From the NCBI RefSeq assembly GCF_030811595.1, contig NZ_JAUSRB010000002.1:5022001-5086000 (forward strand): a DNA stretch of 64,000 bases. The letters are read 5' to 3'. The notes beneath the pieces were generated by a model. That model was given only the letters and a program-made list of their open reading frames with translations. It was not told where the DNA came from and did no database searches. Of this stretch, positions 51,359-60,137 are shown in pieces. This DNA is from Streptosporangium brasiliense (GTDB lineage: Bacteria; Actinomycetota; Actinomycetes; Streptosporangiales; Streptosporangiaceae). Position 1 is the stretch's first letter. Each line of letters starts with the position of its first letter. Position numbers and translations under genes: made by a program.

Positions 51359-51382
51359 GGGCCCGGATCCGGATCCGGGCCC
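51359..51382. terminator. 24-bp perfect GC-rich palindrome between convergent genes
   Basis: GGGCCC-GGATCC-GGATCC-GGGCCC. It lies between the secreted protein gene (+) and the pentapeptide-like gene (-); probably a bidirectional terminator without a U-tract. Confidence 0.6.
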
Positions 51383-51388
51383 GGGACG

Positions 51389-52960
51389 CTAGGAGGGGCC
51401 GGCCGGGCGCAGCACCCGGGCGGCCCCGGCGATCAGGGCGGTGGCCAGGATCCAGCCGGAGGCGACCAGGGTCCAGGCCAGCCACTGGGTCCAGCCGACC
51501 GGCTCCCACGCCGCCCGCTGCTCGAAGACGCTCACCGGGACGAGCAGGTCCAGCGTGTAGACGAACGGCTGGAAGCTCCGCACCTCGTCCGGGTCGATCT
51601 GCGCCGGGGGCACGGCGGCGAAGACCGCGGTGCCCGTGGTCAGCAGGACCGCCACCCAGAACCCGGCCAGCCAGGGGCGGTAGCCGTAGCCGACGACGAG
51701 GTCGAGCAGCCGGCCCCAGATCTTCCCGGTGGGCCTGAGCGTGCGGCGGCGGCGGCGCTGCTTGGCCAGCAGCACCCGGCGGGCGTCCGGCTCGTGGCCG
51801 ATCCGCCGGAACCAGGTGGCGAGCTGCTCGTACGGCTGCGGCTTGTAGCCGTCCGGGTCCCGCCCGAGCCAGTCGAGCCGTTGGGCCACCGTCCAGTCAC
51901 CCCGTAGCGACTCGTAGGTCAGCCCGGTGAGCTGGACCCGGTCCGGATAGGCGGCGGGGTTGTCGAGCAGGACGCCGAGCCGGGAGTAGCCGAGGTTGAC
52001 CTCCCCTTCGATGGAGGCCGGGTTCAAGATCAGCTCCTCCACCTGGGCGTGGCTCAGGTGGAGCACCCGGTCGGGGGCCTCCAGCGTGGCCCCGTCGAAG
52101 GAGAGCACGCCGTTGACGCGCGCGCCGCGCAGCCGGATGGTGCCCGTCGCGGTGAACCCCGCGCTGAACTCCGCCGCCCCGGCCTCCATGAAGTCGGCGT
52201 GCACGGCGTGCGGGCCGGTCGCGGTGACGACCGACCGCTGCAGGTAGATCCCGCCGTTGAACTTCGCGCCGATGAGCCTGAGCCCGCCGGTGACGCGCAT
52301 GTCACGCAGGAACGCCCCGCCCTCCACGGTCAGTCCGCCGGCCCACACCGCCCACCGGCTCTGGTCGTGGCCCCGCTCCAGCATCTCCGCCTCGGCGAAC
52401 GGCCGCCGGATGTCCTCCAGCCGGCTCTCGCTCGCCCTGGACTGCTCGCCGGGGGCGTACAGACGCGATCTGGAGAGCCGGAACTGGCCCGTCACGTGCG
52501 CGTTGTCCAGCCGGATCCCGCTGCGGACCGTGGAGCCGTCGAACTCCAGCAGGCCGTTGACCGTGCACCTGGCGGCCCGGACCCGCTCCAGCTCGCACCC
52601 CCGGAACCGCACCCCCGTGGTGGTGGCGTCGGTGAGGGAGACGATCTCGGGGAGGTAGCAGTTGAGCATGTGGAGCTTGCCGGTGAGGGTGGCGTCGGAC
52701 AGGTCGAGCACTCCGGTCACCCGGGCGCCCGCCAGCCGCAGGCCGGCGGTCCTGCCCGGTTCGGGCTCGCGCGCGCCGAGCAGGAGCGCGGCGACGACCT
52801 CCGCCCGGACCGTCCGCTCCGGCCCCCACTCCTGGCCGCCGGCCGGGTCGTCGGCCTCCTTGTCCCCGGTCCGCAGGTCCACCCAGGTGCCTGCCGGGTA
52901 GGCCTCCCAGACCCGCCGCTCGGCGGGGCTCAGCCGGCCGAACGGCCGCGTCAGTCGCAT
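51389..52960 (-). CDS. Pentapeptide-repeat-like membrane protein
   Basis: 523 residues from ATG 52960 (GAGAGGG upstream). Regular right-handed beta-helix-like repeats: GLRLAGARVTGVLDLSDATL, TGVRFRGCELERVRAARCT, ..GSTVRSGIRLDNAHVTGQFR. The C-terminal 150 residues have about four membrane segments (GFWVAVLLTTGTAVFA, WLAWTLVASGWILATAL). Pentapeptide domains plus a membrane anchor suggest a surface or regulatory scaffold; function unknown. Confidence 0.8.
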   Translation of the reverse strand: MRLTRPFGRLSPAERRVWEAYPAGTWVDLRTGDKEADDPAGGQEWGPERTVRAEVVAALLLGAREPEPGRTAGLRLAGARVTGVLDLSDATLTGKLHMLNCYLPEIVSLTDATTTGVRFRGCELERVRAARCTVNGLLEFDGSTVRSGIRLDNAHVTGQFRLSRSRLYAPGEQSRASESRLEDIRRPFAEAEMLERGHDQSRWAVWAGGLTVEGGAFLRDMRVTGGLRLIGAKFNGGIYLQRSVVTATGPHAVHADFMEAGAAEFSAGFTATGTIRLRGARVNGVLSFDGATLEAPDRVLHLSHAQVEELILNPASIEGEVNLGYSRLGVLLDNPAAYPDRVQLTGLTYESLRGDWTVAQRLDWLGRDPDGYKPQPYEQLATWFRRIGHEPDARRVLLAKQRRRRRTLRPTGKIWGRLLDLVVGYGYRPWLAGFWVAVLLTTGTAVFAAVPPAQIDPDEVRSFQPFVYTLDLLVPVSVFEQRAAWEPVGWTQWLAWTLVASGWILATALIAGAARVLRPAGPS

Positions 52961-53147
52961 CGGGGCCCTCTCATGATCCGCGCTCCCCACGGCGCCCGCC
53001 GCCCCCGCCGGGGCGGGCGCGGCCAAGGGCCGGACGGCGGGTGGGAACGGTCACGGCGGGGATGGGTGGCTGCGAACATCCGGCCTCTCTGGCTTGGGGG
53101 GTGATCTGCCCGCACGGTCTGGGTGATGTCCCGGGAGAATCTATCTC

Positions 53148-53903
53148 GTGCAGATCTCTGATGGTTTCGAGCTGTCCGTCGACCGCCACGTCGCCACGTT
53201 GCGGATCAACCGCCCCGACAAGCGCAACGCGATGAGCGCGGCCATGTGGCGGGCGCTGCCCGGCCTGCTCGTGCCGCTGGCGGGCGATCCCGGGGTGCGC
53301 GTCCTGGTGCTGACCGGCGCGGGCGGGACCTTCTGCTCCGGGGCGGACATCTCCGAGATCGCCGGGCTCTCCGACGCCGGTGACGACACGGGGCTGACCG
53401 TCGCCGCGGAGCGGGCGCTCGCGACGTTCCCCAAGCCGGTGATCGCGATGATCGAGGGCTTCTGCGTCGGCGGCGGCTGCCAGCTCGCCCTCGCCTGCGA
53501 CCTGCGCCTGGCCGCCGACGACGCCCGCTTCGGCATCACCCCGGCCAAGCTCGGCATCGTCTACCCGCTGAGCTCCACCCGCCGCCTGGTCGACCTCGTC
53601 GGCCCGTCGGCCGCCAAGCTCCTGCTCTACTCCGCCGACCTCATCGACGCCGGCCGGGCACTGCGCACTGGTCTGGTGGACGAGGTCCACGCCTCCGCCG
53701 AGCTGTCCGGGCGCGTGTACGGCCTGGCCCGCACCCTGGCCGGGCGCTCCCAGCTCACCCTGGCCGCGACCAAGGAGATCGTGGACGGCCGGGCCGACGA
53801 GGCACGCGTGCGCCGGTGGCAGAAGGAGTCGCGCGAGGAGGTCGCCGAGGGCGTCGCCGCCTTCCTGGAGCGCCGCCCGCCCCGGTTCACCTGGTCCCCC
53901 TGA
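53148..53903 (+). CDS. Enoyl-CoA hydratase/isomerase family protein
   Basis: 251 residues from GTG 53148. LRINRPDKRNAMSAAMWRAL, the oxyanion hole TFCSGADISEIAG and KPVIAMIEGFCVGGGCQLAL, CDLRLAADDARFGI, and a Glu-containing PAKLGIVYP region are as in crotonases. It hydrates or isomerises an acyl-CoA in fatty-acid or amino-acid breakdown; exact step unknown. Convergent with the VOC gene. Confidence 0.92.
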   Translation: MQISDGFELSVDRHVATLRINRPDKRNAMSAAMWRALPGLLVPLAGDPGVRVLVLTGAGGTFCSGADISEIAGLSDAGDDTGLTVAAERALATFPKPVIAMIEGFCVGGGCQLALACDLRLAADDARFGITPAKLGIVYPLSSTRRLVDLVGPSAAKLLLYSADLIDAGRALRTGLVDEVHASAELSGRVYGLARTLAGRSQLTLAATKEIVDGRADEARVRRWQKESREEVAEGVAAFLERRPPRFTWSP

Positions 53904-53919
53904 CCGCCGGGGCGCCGTC

Positions 53920-54294
53920 TCACTCGGGGGACATGACCTCGTAGAGATTGCCGGTCTCGTCGGCGAAGAACAGGCCGCGGGGGCAGAGCGGGTGGTCGAT
54001 CCGGCCGTTGGCGGGGTCGGCGGGGCTGCTGCCGTACGGCACGCCGCCCTCCTGGAGACGGGCGAGGATCCCGTCGAAGGCGGCGGGGTCGACGTCGAAG
54101 GCCAGGTGGTGCCCCTCGGGGTCGTCGACGGTCAGGTAGTCGAGGGTGAGGGAGGGGTTGACCCGGACGGGCGCGAAGTGACCGCGCGAGCCGGCGGGCG
54201 GCAGGCACTCCAGTCCCATGACGTCGGCGAAGAACCGCGCGGCCCGCTCGTTGTCGACGGCGGGGACGATGGTGTGGTTCAGGGTGACGGGCAT
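53920..54294 (-). CDS. VOC family (glyoxalase-like) protein
   Basis: 124 residues: LNHTIVPAVDNERAARFFAD, LDYLTVDDPEGHHLAFDVDP, ILARLQEGGVPYGS and FADETGNLYEVMSPE. His and Glu ligands are in place for a metal. It follows the tetR gene by 10 bases on the same strand, giving a tetR-VOC operon, and is therefore probably induced by the TetR ligand. Confidence 0.88.
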   Translation of the reverse strand: MPVTLNHTIVPAVDNERAARFFADVMGLECLPPAGSRGHFAPVRVNPSLTLDYLTVDDPEGHHLAFDVDPAAFDGILARLQEGGVPYGSSPADPANGRIDHPLCPRGLFFADETGNLYEVMSPE

Positions 54295-54304
54295 GGTGCT
54301 CCTC

Positions 54305-55090
54305 TCAGTTCAGGGCGCCGTGCACGAACACGGTCACGAGGTCGTCGTTGCTCACCTGGGGGCCGCCCAGCGGGCGCCGGGTGCTGGACATCAGCAGGTG
54401 GAGGAAGATCGTCGCCAGGCGCTCCGGAGGGAGGCGCAGCGCGTCGCGCTCGGGCTCGAACAGCTCGGTCAGCGCCTCGTGGGTCCGGCGCATCGACTCC
54501 TCGCGGTCCAGCGGATGGGCCCGGGCCCGCGGGTCCGGGGAGGCGCTCTCGCCCGCCGGGCCGGGTCCGGCCGCCTGGCCGGCCCCGGTCCCTTCGGCGG
54601 CCTGCCCGGCCGTGGGCGTCCCGGCCGTGGGGTCGGTCGGCGGGCCGGCCGTACGGCCGGCGGGGGTCTCCGGGACAGGCCCGGCGGGAGCGCCGGCGGG
54701 AGGCGGGGTGCGACGGTCGCGGGAGCGGCGGTGGCCCGAGGCGTGCAGGGCGCCGAGGACGGTGCCGATCCGCGCCGTGTGCGCCTGCAGGGCGTCGGCG
54801 GCCTCGGTCAGGCGGGCGGCCAGCGGCTGGTCCAGGGGGATCTCGGCGAGCTGGTCCAGCACGTGGTCGGGGCGGAGCGCCTCGACCACGCAGGCGTCCA
54901 GCAGTCCGTCCTTGTCGGTGAACGCCCGGAAGATCGTGGCCTCGCCGATCCCGGCGGCCCGTGCGATCTGGCTGGTGGTGACGGCGCCGCCGTACTCGGC
55001 GACGAGGGGGAGCGCGGCCCGTACGATCATGTGCCGCCGCCGCTCCAGGCTCATTCCCGGCGCGCGCCGCCGGGTGGGTGGGGTCTCCAT
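54305..55090 (-). CDS. TetR family regulator with Pro/Ala-rich insert
   Basis: 261 residues from ATG 55090. HTH: RRRHMIVRAALPLVAEYGGA and VTTSQIARAAGIGEATIFRA. A long Pro/Ala/Gly-rich insertion (about residues 127-190, PPPAGAPAGPVPETPAG..) sits in the C-terminal domain, which is unusual for the family. It starts just after an 18-bp palindrome that overlaps its promoter, indicating self-repression. The VOC gene follows. Confidence 0.88.
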   Translation of the reverse strand: METPPTRRRAPGMSLERRRHMIVRAALPLVAEYGGAVTTSQIARAAGIGEATIFRAFTDKDGLLDACVVEALRPDHVLDQLAEIPLDQPLAARLTEAADALQAHTARIGTVLGALHASGHRRSRDRRTPPPAGAPAGPVPETPAGRTAGPPTDPTAGTPTAGQAAEGTGAGQAAGPGPAGESASPDPRARAHPLDREESMRRTHEALTELFEPERDALRLPPERLATIFLHLLMSSTRRPLGGPQVSNDDLVTVFVHGALN

Positions 55091-55102
55091 GCGTCCATCA
55101 TC

Positions 55103-55120
55103 GGAGTGAGTACTCACTCC
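55103..55120. promoter_or_regulatory. TetR operator between -35 and -10
   Basis: GGAGTGAGTACTCACTCC, a perfect 18-bp palindrome. On the minus strand -35 TTGACG (55125-55120) abuts it and -10 GATGAT follows 17 bases on, so binding blocks the promoter. Confidence 0.75.
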
Positions 55121-55172
55121 GTCAATCGATTATGCGGACGTCGACGACGGCGGAGGATGCGCGCCGGCCGTC

Positions 55173-55194
55173 GGGGGGGGGGGGGGGGGGGGGG
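55173..55194 (+). repeat. G22 homopolymer
   Basis: Twenty-two consecutive G residues in the gap between tetR and glgC. May be a true hypermutable tract or an assembly/sequencing artefact. Confidence 0.8.
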
Positions 55195-55200
55195 AGACCT

Positions 55201-55227
55201 CCCCGCCCGGTGGCTCACCGGGCGGGG
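55201..55227 (-). terminator. glgC terminator hairpin
   Basis: CCCCGCCCGGT-GGCTC-ACCGGGCGGGG, perfect 11-bp arms, directly after the glgC stop on the minus strand. Confidence 0.8.
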
Positions 55228-55234
55228 ACGGGGC

Positions 55235-56461
55235 TCACCGCTCGACGATCTCGTTCTTGCCGATGACCACGATGCCGTTGCGGGTCACCGCGAAACGGCT
55301 GCGGTCGTATTCGAGGTCGAAGCCGATCCGGGCGCCGTCCGGAATGATCACGTTCTTGTCGATGATGGCCTTGCGGACGATGGCGCCCCGGCCCACCTTC
55401 ACGTTGCCCATCAGCACCGAGTCCTCGACCACGGAGTGGGAGTGCATCACCACGCCCGGGGAGAGGATGGAGCGCTCGGCCAGGCCGCCGGAGACGATCA
55501 CGCCGGCGGAGACCAGCGAGTCGACCGCCCGGCCGACCCGGTCGCCCTCGTTGTGCACGAACTTCGCCGGCGGGAGCGGGTCGTGGCCGGTGTAGATCGG
55601 CCACTGGCTGTTGTAGAGGTTGAAGACCGGGTGCGCCGAGATGAGGTCCATGTGGGCCTCGTAGTAGGCGTCCAGGGTCCCGACGTCCCGCCAGTAGCCC
55701 CGGTCCCGCTCGGTGGAGCCCGGCACGATGTTGTCGGCGAAGTCGTAGACCTCGGCGCTGCCCGCCTTCACCATCATCGGGATGATGTTGCCGCCCAGGT
55801 CGTGCTTGCTGGTGGGGTCGAGCGCGTCCTCCCGGAGCGCGTCGAGCATCGCCTGGGTCTTGAAGACGTAGTTGCCCATCGAGGCGTACACCTGGTCGGG
55901 GGCGTCCGGCAGGCCCACCGCGTTCTTGGGCTTCTCGCGGAAGGCGACGATCCGCCGTCCCGCGGGGTCGGTCTCGATCACCCCGAACTGGTCGGCCAGC
56001 GACAGCGGCTGCCGGATCGCCGCCACGGTCACATCTGCGCCGGACTCGACGTGCTGCTCCACCATCTGCCGGGGGTCCATCCGGTAGATGTGGTCGGCGC
56101 CGAACACGATGACGTGGTCGGGCATCTCGTCGTAGATCAGGTTCAGGTTCTGGAACAGGGCGTCGGCCGACCCGGAGAACCAGTGCGGCCCCAGCCGTTG
56201 CTGGGCGGGGACCGGCGTGACGTAGTTGCCCAGCATCGCCGACAGCCGCCAGGTTCGGGAGATGTGCCGGTCGAGGCTGTGGTTCTTGTACTGTGTCAGC
56301 ACGACGATCTGCAGATAGTGACCGTTGGCCAGGTTCGACAGCACGAAGTCGACGAGCCGGTATATCCCCCCGAACGGCACTGCGGGCTTGGCCCGGTCAG
56401 CCGTCAGCGGCATCAGTCGCTTGCCTTCACCGCCGGCGAGCACGATCGCGAGGACTCTCAT
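55235..56461 (-). CDS. glgC: Glucose-1-phosphate adenylyltransferase
   Basis: 408 residues from ATG 56461. [20 protein letters not shown] is the pyrophosphorylase signature, [19 protein letters not shown] the substrate-binding lysine region, [11 protein letters not shown] and [14 protein letters not shown] the catalytic Asp. The C-terminal left-handed beta-helix follows. It makes ADP-glucose for glycogen. Divergent from glgA over 48 bases; leaderless-type start with TAAGGT 6 bases before ATG. Confidence 0.96.
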   Translation of the reverse strand: MRVLAIVLAGGEGKRLMPLTADRAKPAVPFGGIYRLVDFVLSNLANGHYLQIVVLTQYKNHSLDRHISRTWRLSAMLGNYVTPVPAQQRLGPHWFSGSADALFQNLNLIYDEMPDHVIVFGADHIYRMDPRQMVEQHVESGADVTVAAIRQPLSLADQFGVIETDPAGRRIVAFREKPKNAVGLPDAPDQVYASMGNYVFKTQAMLDALREDALDPTSKHDLGGNIIPMMVKAGSAEVYDFADNIVPGSTERDRGYWRDVGTLDAYYEAHMDLISAHPVFNLYNSQWPIYTGHDPLPPAKFVHNEGDRVGRAVDSLVSAGVIVSGGLAERSILSPGVVMHSHSVVEDSVLMGNVKVGRGAIVRKAIIDKNVIIPDGARIGFDLEYDRSRFAVTRNGIVVIGKNEIVER

Positions 56462-56503
56462 ACCAGGACCTTAACCTGGTGCGCAGGACTGAAACACTAC
56501 GCT
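56462..56503. promoter_or_regulatory. Shared glgC/glgA divergent promoter region
   Basis: ACCAGG (56462-56467) / CCTGGT (56475-56480) dyad. -10 elements TAAGGT (minus, 56473-56468) and TACGCT (plus, 56498-56503) each end 6 bases before the respective start codon. Confidence 0.6.
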
Positions 56504-56509
56504 GATCAC

Positions 56510-57688
56510 ATGCGCGTTGATCTGCTGAGCCGTGAGTACCCGCCCGAGGTGTACGGCGGCGCCGGAGTCCATGTCGAATACCTCGCCCGGGAGCTGCGCC
56601 GGCTGGCCGACACCCGGGTCCGCTGCTTCGGAGCGTTACGGTCCGAGCAGGGCGTCGAGGCGTACCAGGTGCCCGGCGGGCTGGCGACGGCCAACGCCGC
56701 GCTCCAGGTCCTGGGCGTGGACCTGGAGATGGCCGCCGGCTGCGCGGGCGCCGACCTGGTGCACAGCCACACGTGGTACGCCAATTTCGCGGGTCACGTG
56801 GCCAAGATGCTGTACGGCACGCCGCACGTGGTGACCACGCACAGCCTGGAGCCGCTGCGGCCGTGGAAGGCCGAGCAGCTCGGCGGCGGTTACACACTGT
56901 CATCATGGGCCGAGCGGAGCGCGCTGGCGAGCGCGGACGCGATCATCGCCGTGTCGGAGGGGATGCGGCGCGACGTGCTCACCAGTTACCCGGAGATACC
57001 GGCGGAAAAAGTTACGGTCATCCACAACGGGATCGACACCGGCGAGTACGCCCCCGACCGGGGCACCGGCGTCCTGGAGCGGCACGGCATCGACCCCGGC
57101 CGGCCCTACGTCGTGTTCGTGGGGCGGATCACCCGGCAGAAGGGCCTGGTCCACCTGCTCCACGCGGCCCGGGACTTCCACCCCGACGCCCAGCTGGTGC
57201 TCTGCGCGGGCGCGCCCGACACCCCCGAGATCGCCGCCGAGGTCACCGCGCTCGTCCAGGGGCTGGACCGGGCCGGCGTCGTCTGGATCTCGGAGATGCT
57301 CCCGCGGCCCGAGGTGATCCAGATCCTCACCCACGCGACCGTGTTCGTCTGCCCGTCGATCTACGAGCCGATGGGCATCGTGAACCTGGAGGCCATGGCC
57401 TGCGAGACGGCCGTCGTGGCCACCGCCACCGGGGGCATCCCCGAGGTCGTCGCCGACGGCTCGACCGGCCTGCTGGTCCCGATCGACCAGTCCGCGGCCG
57501 ACGGCACCCCCGATGACCCCGAGCGGTTCGCCGCGGACCTGGCCGGGCGGGTCAACCGGCTGCTGGCCGATCCGGCGCTGGCCGCGGAGATGGGCAGGGC
57601 CGGGCGGGTCCGTGCCGTGGAGCACTTCTCCTGGCCGCGGATCGCCGAGCGGACCATGGACCTCTACCGGTCGGTCGCCCGGCCCTGA
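56510..57688 (+). CDS. glgA: Glycogen synthase / alpha-maltose-1-phosphate synthase (GT4 type)
   Basis: 392 residues from ATG 56510; the frame is open far upstream but the start matches the family. MRVDLLSREYPPEVYGGAGV, VHSHTWYANFAGHVAK, EGMRRDVLTSYPEIPAEKVT, PYVVFVGRITRQKGL and EPMGIVNLEAMACETAVVAT are hallmarks of actinobacterial GlgA/GlgM. It uses ADP-glucose from GlgC. Divergent from glgC. In mycobacteria this enzyme makes maltose-1-phosphate (GlgM); which product is made here cannot be told. Confidence 0.94.
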   Translation: MRVDLLSREYPPEVYGGAGVHVEYLARELRRLADTRVRCFGALRSEQGVEAYQVPGGLATANAALQVLGVDLEMAAGCAGADLVHSHTWYANFAGHVAKMLYGTPHVVTTHSLEPLRPWKAEQLGGGYTLSSWAERSALASADAIIAVSEGMRRDVLTSYPEIPAEKVTVIHNGIDTGEYAPDRGTGVLERHGIDPGRPYVVFVGRITRQKGLVHLLHAARDFHPDAQLVLCAGAPDTPEIAAEVTALVQGLDRAGVVWISEMLPRPEVIQILTHATVFVCPSIYEPMGIVNLEAMACETAVVATATGGIPEVVADGSTGLLVPIDQSAADGTPDDPERFAADLAGRVNRLLADPALAAEMGRAGRVRAVEHFSWPRIAERTMDLYRSVARP

Positions 57689-57741
57689 CCGTGCGGCGGC
57701 GAGGGCCGCCGTCCGGGCCCACGGGACGGGGCCGCCCGGGC

Positions 57742-58104
57742 CTACGAGATGAAGTGGAGGATCACGTTGTGCACGTGGTGGGCCTTGTTGTCGCCCCGGA
57801 ACTCCACCTCGTAGGTGTGGGTGCCCACGTGGATGGCGATGGCACCGGAGGAGAAGAACGAGCCCGCGATGGACTTGTTGCTCACCACGCTGACCGCTGA
57901 GACCTTCCCGTAGGGGATGCTCGTGATGGCGATCTTCTTGCCCACGAAGGACTTGTCCTGCACGATCACACGCTTGTCGGTGAGGCCCAGGAAGCCGGTC
58001 CCCGCGCCGATGGCGTCGTAGACGGCGATGATCTGCTCACCGGGCATCAGCCCGCTCTCGATCTGCTGGAGCTGTTCCTTCCGGTCGTACACGACCTGTG
58101 CCAT
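57742..58104 (-). CDS. PH-domain-like (bPH) protein
   Basis: 120 residues from ATG 58104. IAVYDAIGAGTGFLGLTDKR, VIVQDKSFVGKKIAITSIPY, GKVSAVSVVSN..., and THTYEVEFRGDNKAHHVHN match the bacterial PH-like (YdbS/bPH) fold. No membrane segment. Role unknown; convergent with glgA. Homologues are usually stand-alone. Confidence 0.85.
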   Translation of the reverse strand: MAQVVYDRKEQLQQIESGLMPGEQIIAVYDAIGAGTGFLGLTDKRVIVQDKSFVGKKIAITSIPYGKVSAVSVVSNKSIAGSFFSSGAIAIHVGTHTYEVEFRGDNKAHHVHNVILHFIS

Positions 58105-58188
58105 GTCGCTCGCAATCTCTCGGGGATCTGCGTACTCATGCAACGTACGTCCCGAGAAGACGGTTCCTGGGGCGGGTAGGGTCGGGCC

Positions 58189-58887
58189 GTGAGCTTTCAG
58201 ATGAGGATCACCGATCGCCACGGCGGCGTCAGCGCCGAGCCGTACGGCAGCCGCAACCTCGGGGGCCTGTGCGGCGACGACCCCGGGGCGGTCGCCGCGA
58301 ACCGGGCCAGGACCGCGGCCGAGTTCGGCCTGGAGCGGGTCGTGTTCATGCGGCAGGTCCACAGCGCCGACGTCCGATACGTGAGTGAGCCGTTCGGCGA
58401 CGACCCGCCGCCGCTGGACGGGGTCTTCACCGACGTGCCCGGTCTCGGCCTGGCCGCGCTCTGCGCCGACTGCGCCCCCGTCCTGCTGGCCGACCCGCGG
58501 GCCGGTCTGGTCGGGGCGGCGCACTCCGGCCGGGTCGGCACCGTCCTCGGAGTGGTCCCGGCGCTGGTCGCGGCGATGGCCGGGCGCGGCGCCGACCCGG
58601 CGGGGATGACCGCCCTGATCGGTCCGATGGCCTGCGGAAGCTGCTACGAGGTCCCCGCCGAGCTGCGCGCGGAGGTCGCGGCGGTCATCCCCGAGGCGTG
58701 GTCGATCACCCGCCAGGACACCCCCGCCCTCGACCTGCGCGCCGCGATCACCTCGCAGCTCGCCAAGGCGGGCGTCGGCGAGGTCACCCACGACACCCGC
58801 TGCACCATCGAGACCCCCGACCTGTTCTCCCACCGAAGGGACCACCGGACCGGCCGTTTCGCGGGCTACGTCTGGCTGGAGGGCTGA
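58189..58887 (+). CDS. pgeF: PgeF/YfiH family purine nucleoside phosphorylase (peptidoglycan editing factor-like)
   Basis: 232 residues from GTG 58189. RQVHSADVRYV (His), ALCADCAPVLLAD (Cys) and GAAHSGRVGTV (His) are the three metal ligands of the family. Members act on purine nucleosides and affect peptidoglycan composition in E. coli. Leaderless start: TAGGGT (58177-58182) ends 6 bases before the GTG. Confidence 0.88.
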   Translation: MSFQMRITDRHGGVSAEPYGSRNLGGLCGDDPGAVAANRARTAAEFGLERVVFMRQVHSADVRYVSEPFGDDPPPLDGVFTDVPGLGLAALCADCAPVLLADPRAGLVGAAHSGRVGTVLGVVPALVAAMAGRGADPAGMTALIGPMACGSCYEVPAELRAEVAAVIPEAWSITRQDTPALDLRAAITSQLAKAGVGEVTHDTRCTIETPDLFSHRRDHRTGRFAGYVWLEG

Positions 58888-58908
58888 GGCCCGGCGGCGC
58901 ACGGGTCC

Positions 58909-58940
58909 TGCCCGGAGCGCGGTCCACCGTGCTCCGGGCA
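58909..58940. terminator. Terminator between pgeF and the CbiX-like gene
   Basis: TGCCCGGAGC (58909-58918) / GCTCCGGGCA (58931-58940), perfect 10-bp arms, between the convergent genes. Confidence 0.75.
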
Positions 58941-58979
58941 CGGCGTGCGGCGGGCCCGGCCGCCGGGCCCCGGGCCGGT

Positions 58980-59018
58980 CCCTCTGAGGGGCGCGGATCC
59001 CCGCCACCCGCCAGAGGG
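58980..59018 (-). terminator. Second hairpin, at the end of the CbiX-like gene
   Basis: CCCTCTG (58980-58986) / CAGAGGG (59012-59018), 25-nt loop. Confidence 0.4.
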
Positions 59019-59027
59019 AGCCCCACG

Positions 59028-59843
59028 TCAGTCCTCGGCCAGGACGCTCCCGTAGGCACGGGCGGCGAGGTCGGCGATGAGGTCGTGCGCGCCGAGGAGA
59101 TCGGCGCACTCGGCCCCGATCTCCGCCGCCGCCCCCGCGACCAGGCCGGGATCGATCTCCGGGCCGACGGCGCACGGGGACAGGGCGATGCGCTGGGCGC
59201 CGATCTGGCGCATCCGCTCGGCCGCCTCGGCGACGCTCGGCGCGCTGTCCAGGGAGGCGACCACCACGGGGAGCGTCAGGCGGGAGGCCAGCAGCACCGC
59301 CGTCGGCTGCGCGGCCGAGGCCGCGTTCTCGCCGCCGACCGTGACGAGGATGACCGCGTCGACCGGGCTGGAGACGTTGAGCAGCCGCATCCGGTCGGCT
59401 CTGGCCAGGTCCTTCTCCGCGAGCCGGATGTGCAGGGCCTCGGCGAGCAGCGGGTGCGGGCCGAGGTGGTCGGTGACCGTCACCGACGCCCCGCTCGTCT
59501 CGACGGCGGTGGCGATCAGCCGGTCGGCGACCGGGTGCGGGCCGGTCAGGATCGGCACCACGATGGCGGCGACGCCGTCCCCCGGGCGCTCGCGGGCGGC
59601 CGCCTCCAGCTCGGCGGTCAGCGCTTTGCCGTCCTCGCCGAGACCGGCCAGGCGGACCTCGATCTGCGGGTTGTCCCCCCGTATCAGGGCCGCTAGCTCG
59701 GCGACGGCGCCTGTCGCGTCACCGAGGGCGGCCAGCACCAGCGCGGGTGCCTCGGGCGGGAGCTGGGAGGGCACGGGCCTGCGGTGCCGGCCGGAGGGCC
59801 GGACGGCGCGTCCGCGCACTGGGAGGATGGAACTCTCACTCAC
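59028..59843 (-). CDS. CbiX/SirB-like sirohydrochlorin cobaltochelatase-type protein
   Basis: About 271 residues from GTG 59843 (ATG 59864 is possible; TAGAGT lies 8 bases before the GTG). Two repeats of a chelatase domain: VLAALGDATGAVAELAALIR.., IVVPILTGPHPVADRLIATA, and VILVTVGGENAASAAQPTAV, VVVASLDSAPSVAEAAERMR, LSPCAVGPEIDPGLV. The usual chelatase HG motif is VLAALGDATG here, without the metal-binding His, so metal insertion is not assured. Confidence 0.75.
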   Translation of the reverse strand: MSESSILPVRGRAVRPSGRHRRPVPSQLPPEAPALVLAALGDATGAVAELAALIRGDNPQIEVRLAGLGEDGKALTAELEAAARERPGDGVAAIVVPILTGPHPVADRLIATAVETSGASVTVTDHLGPHPLLAEALHIRLAEKDLARADRMRLLNVSSPVDAVILVTVGGENAASAAQPTAVLLASRLTLPVVVASLDSAPSVAEAAERMRQIGAQRIALSPCAVGPEIDPGLVAGAAAEIGAECADLLGAHDLIADLAARAYGSVLAED

Positions 59844-60137
59844 ATGCGCGGACTCTAGGCCCATTTTGCTCACTTTGTAGTGAAAAATGGCCGCAATTCC
59901 GTCACGACATCCCCGCAGGCGGGGATTCCCGTCGCGCAGGGCGGCGGAGCGGTGTCCGGGACCGCCCTCCGCCGGGCTGTCCCCCGGCCGCTGGGGCACG
60001 GGCCGGGCATCCGGGTACGCGCCCGAGGGGCGGGTACGCCGAGCGGAGTAGCCGGGTCTGCGACGAGCGTCGGATGCCACGGCCGGGGGAGCACGGGACC
60101 CTGGGGCGAGATCGTTCCCGAGGAAGAGGTGGCTCCG

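Noticed and set aside
54218-56509. Upstream extension of the glgA frame (over 700 codons)
   Set aside because: It runs through tetR, the G22 tract and glgC on the opposite strand; the family start and leaderless promoter are at 56510.
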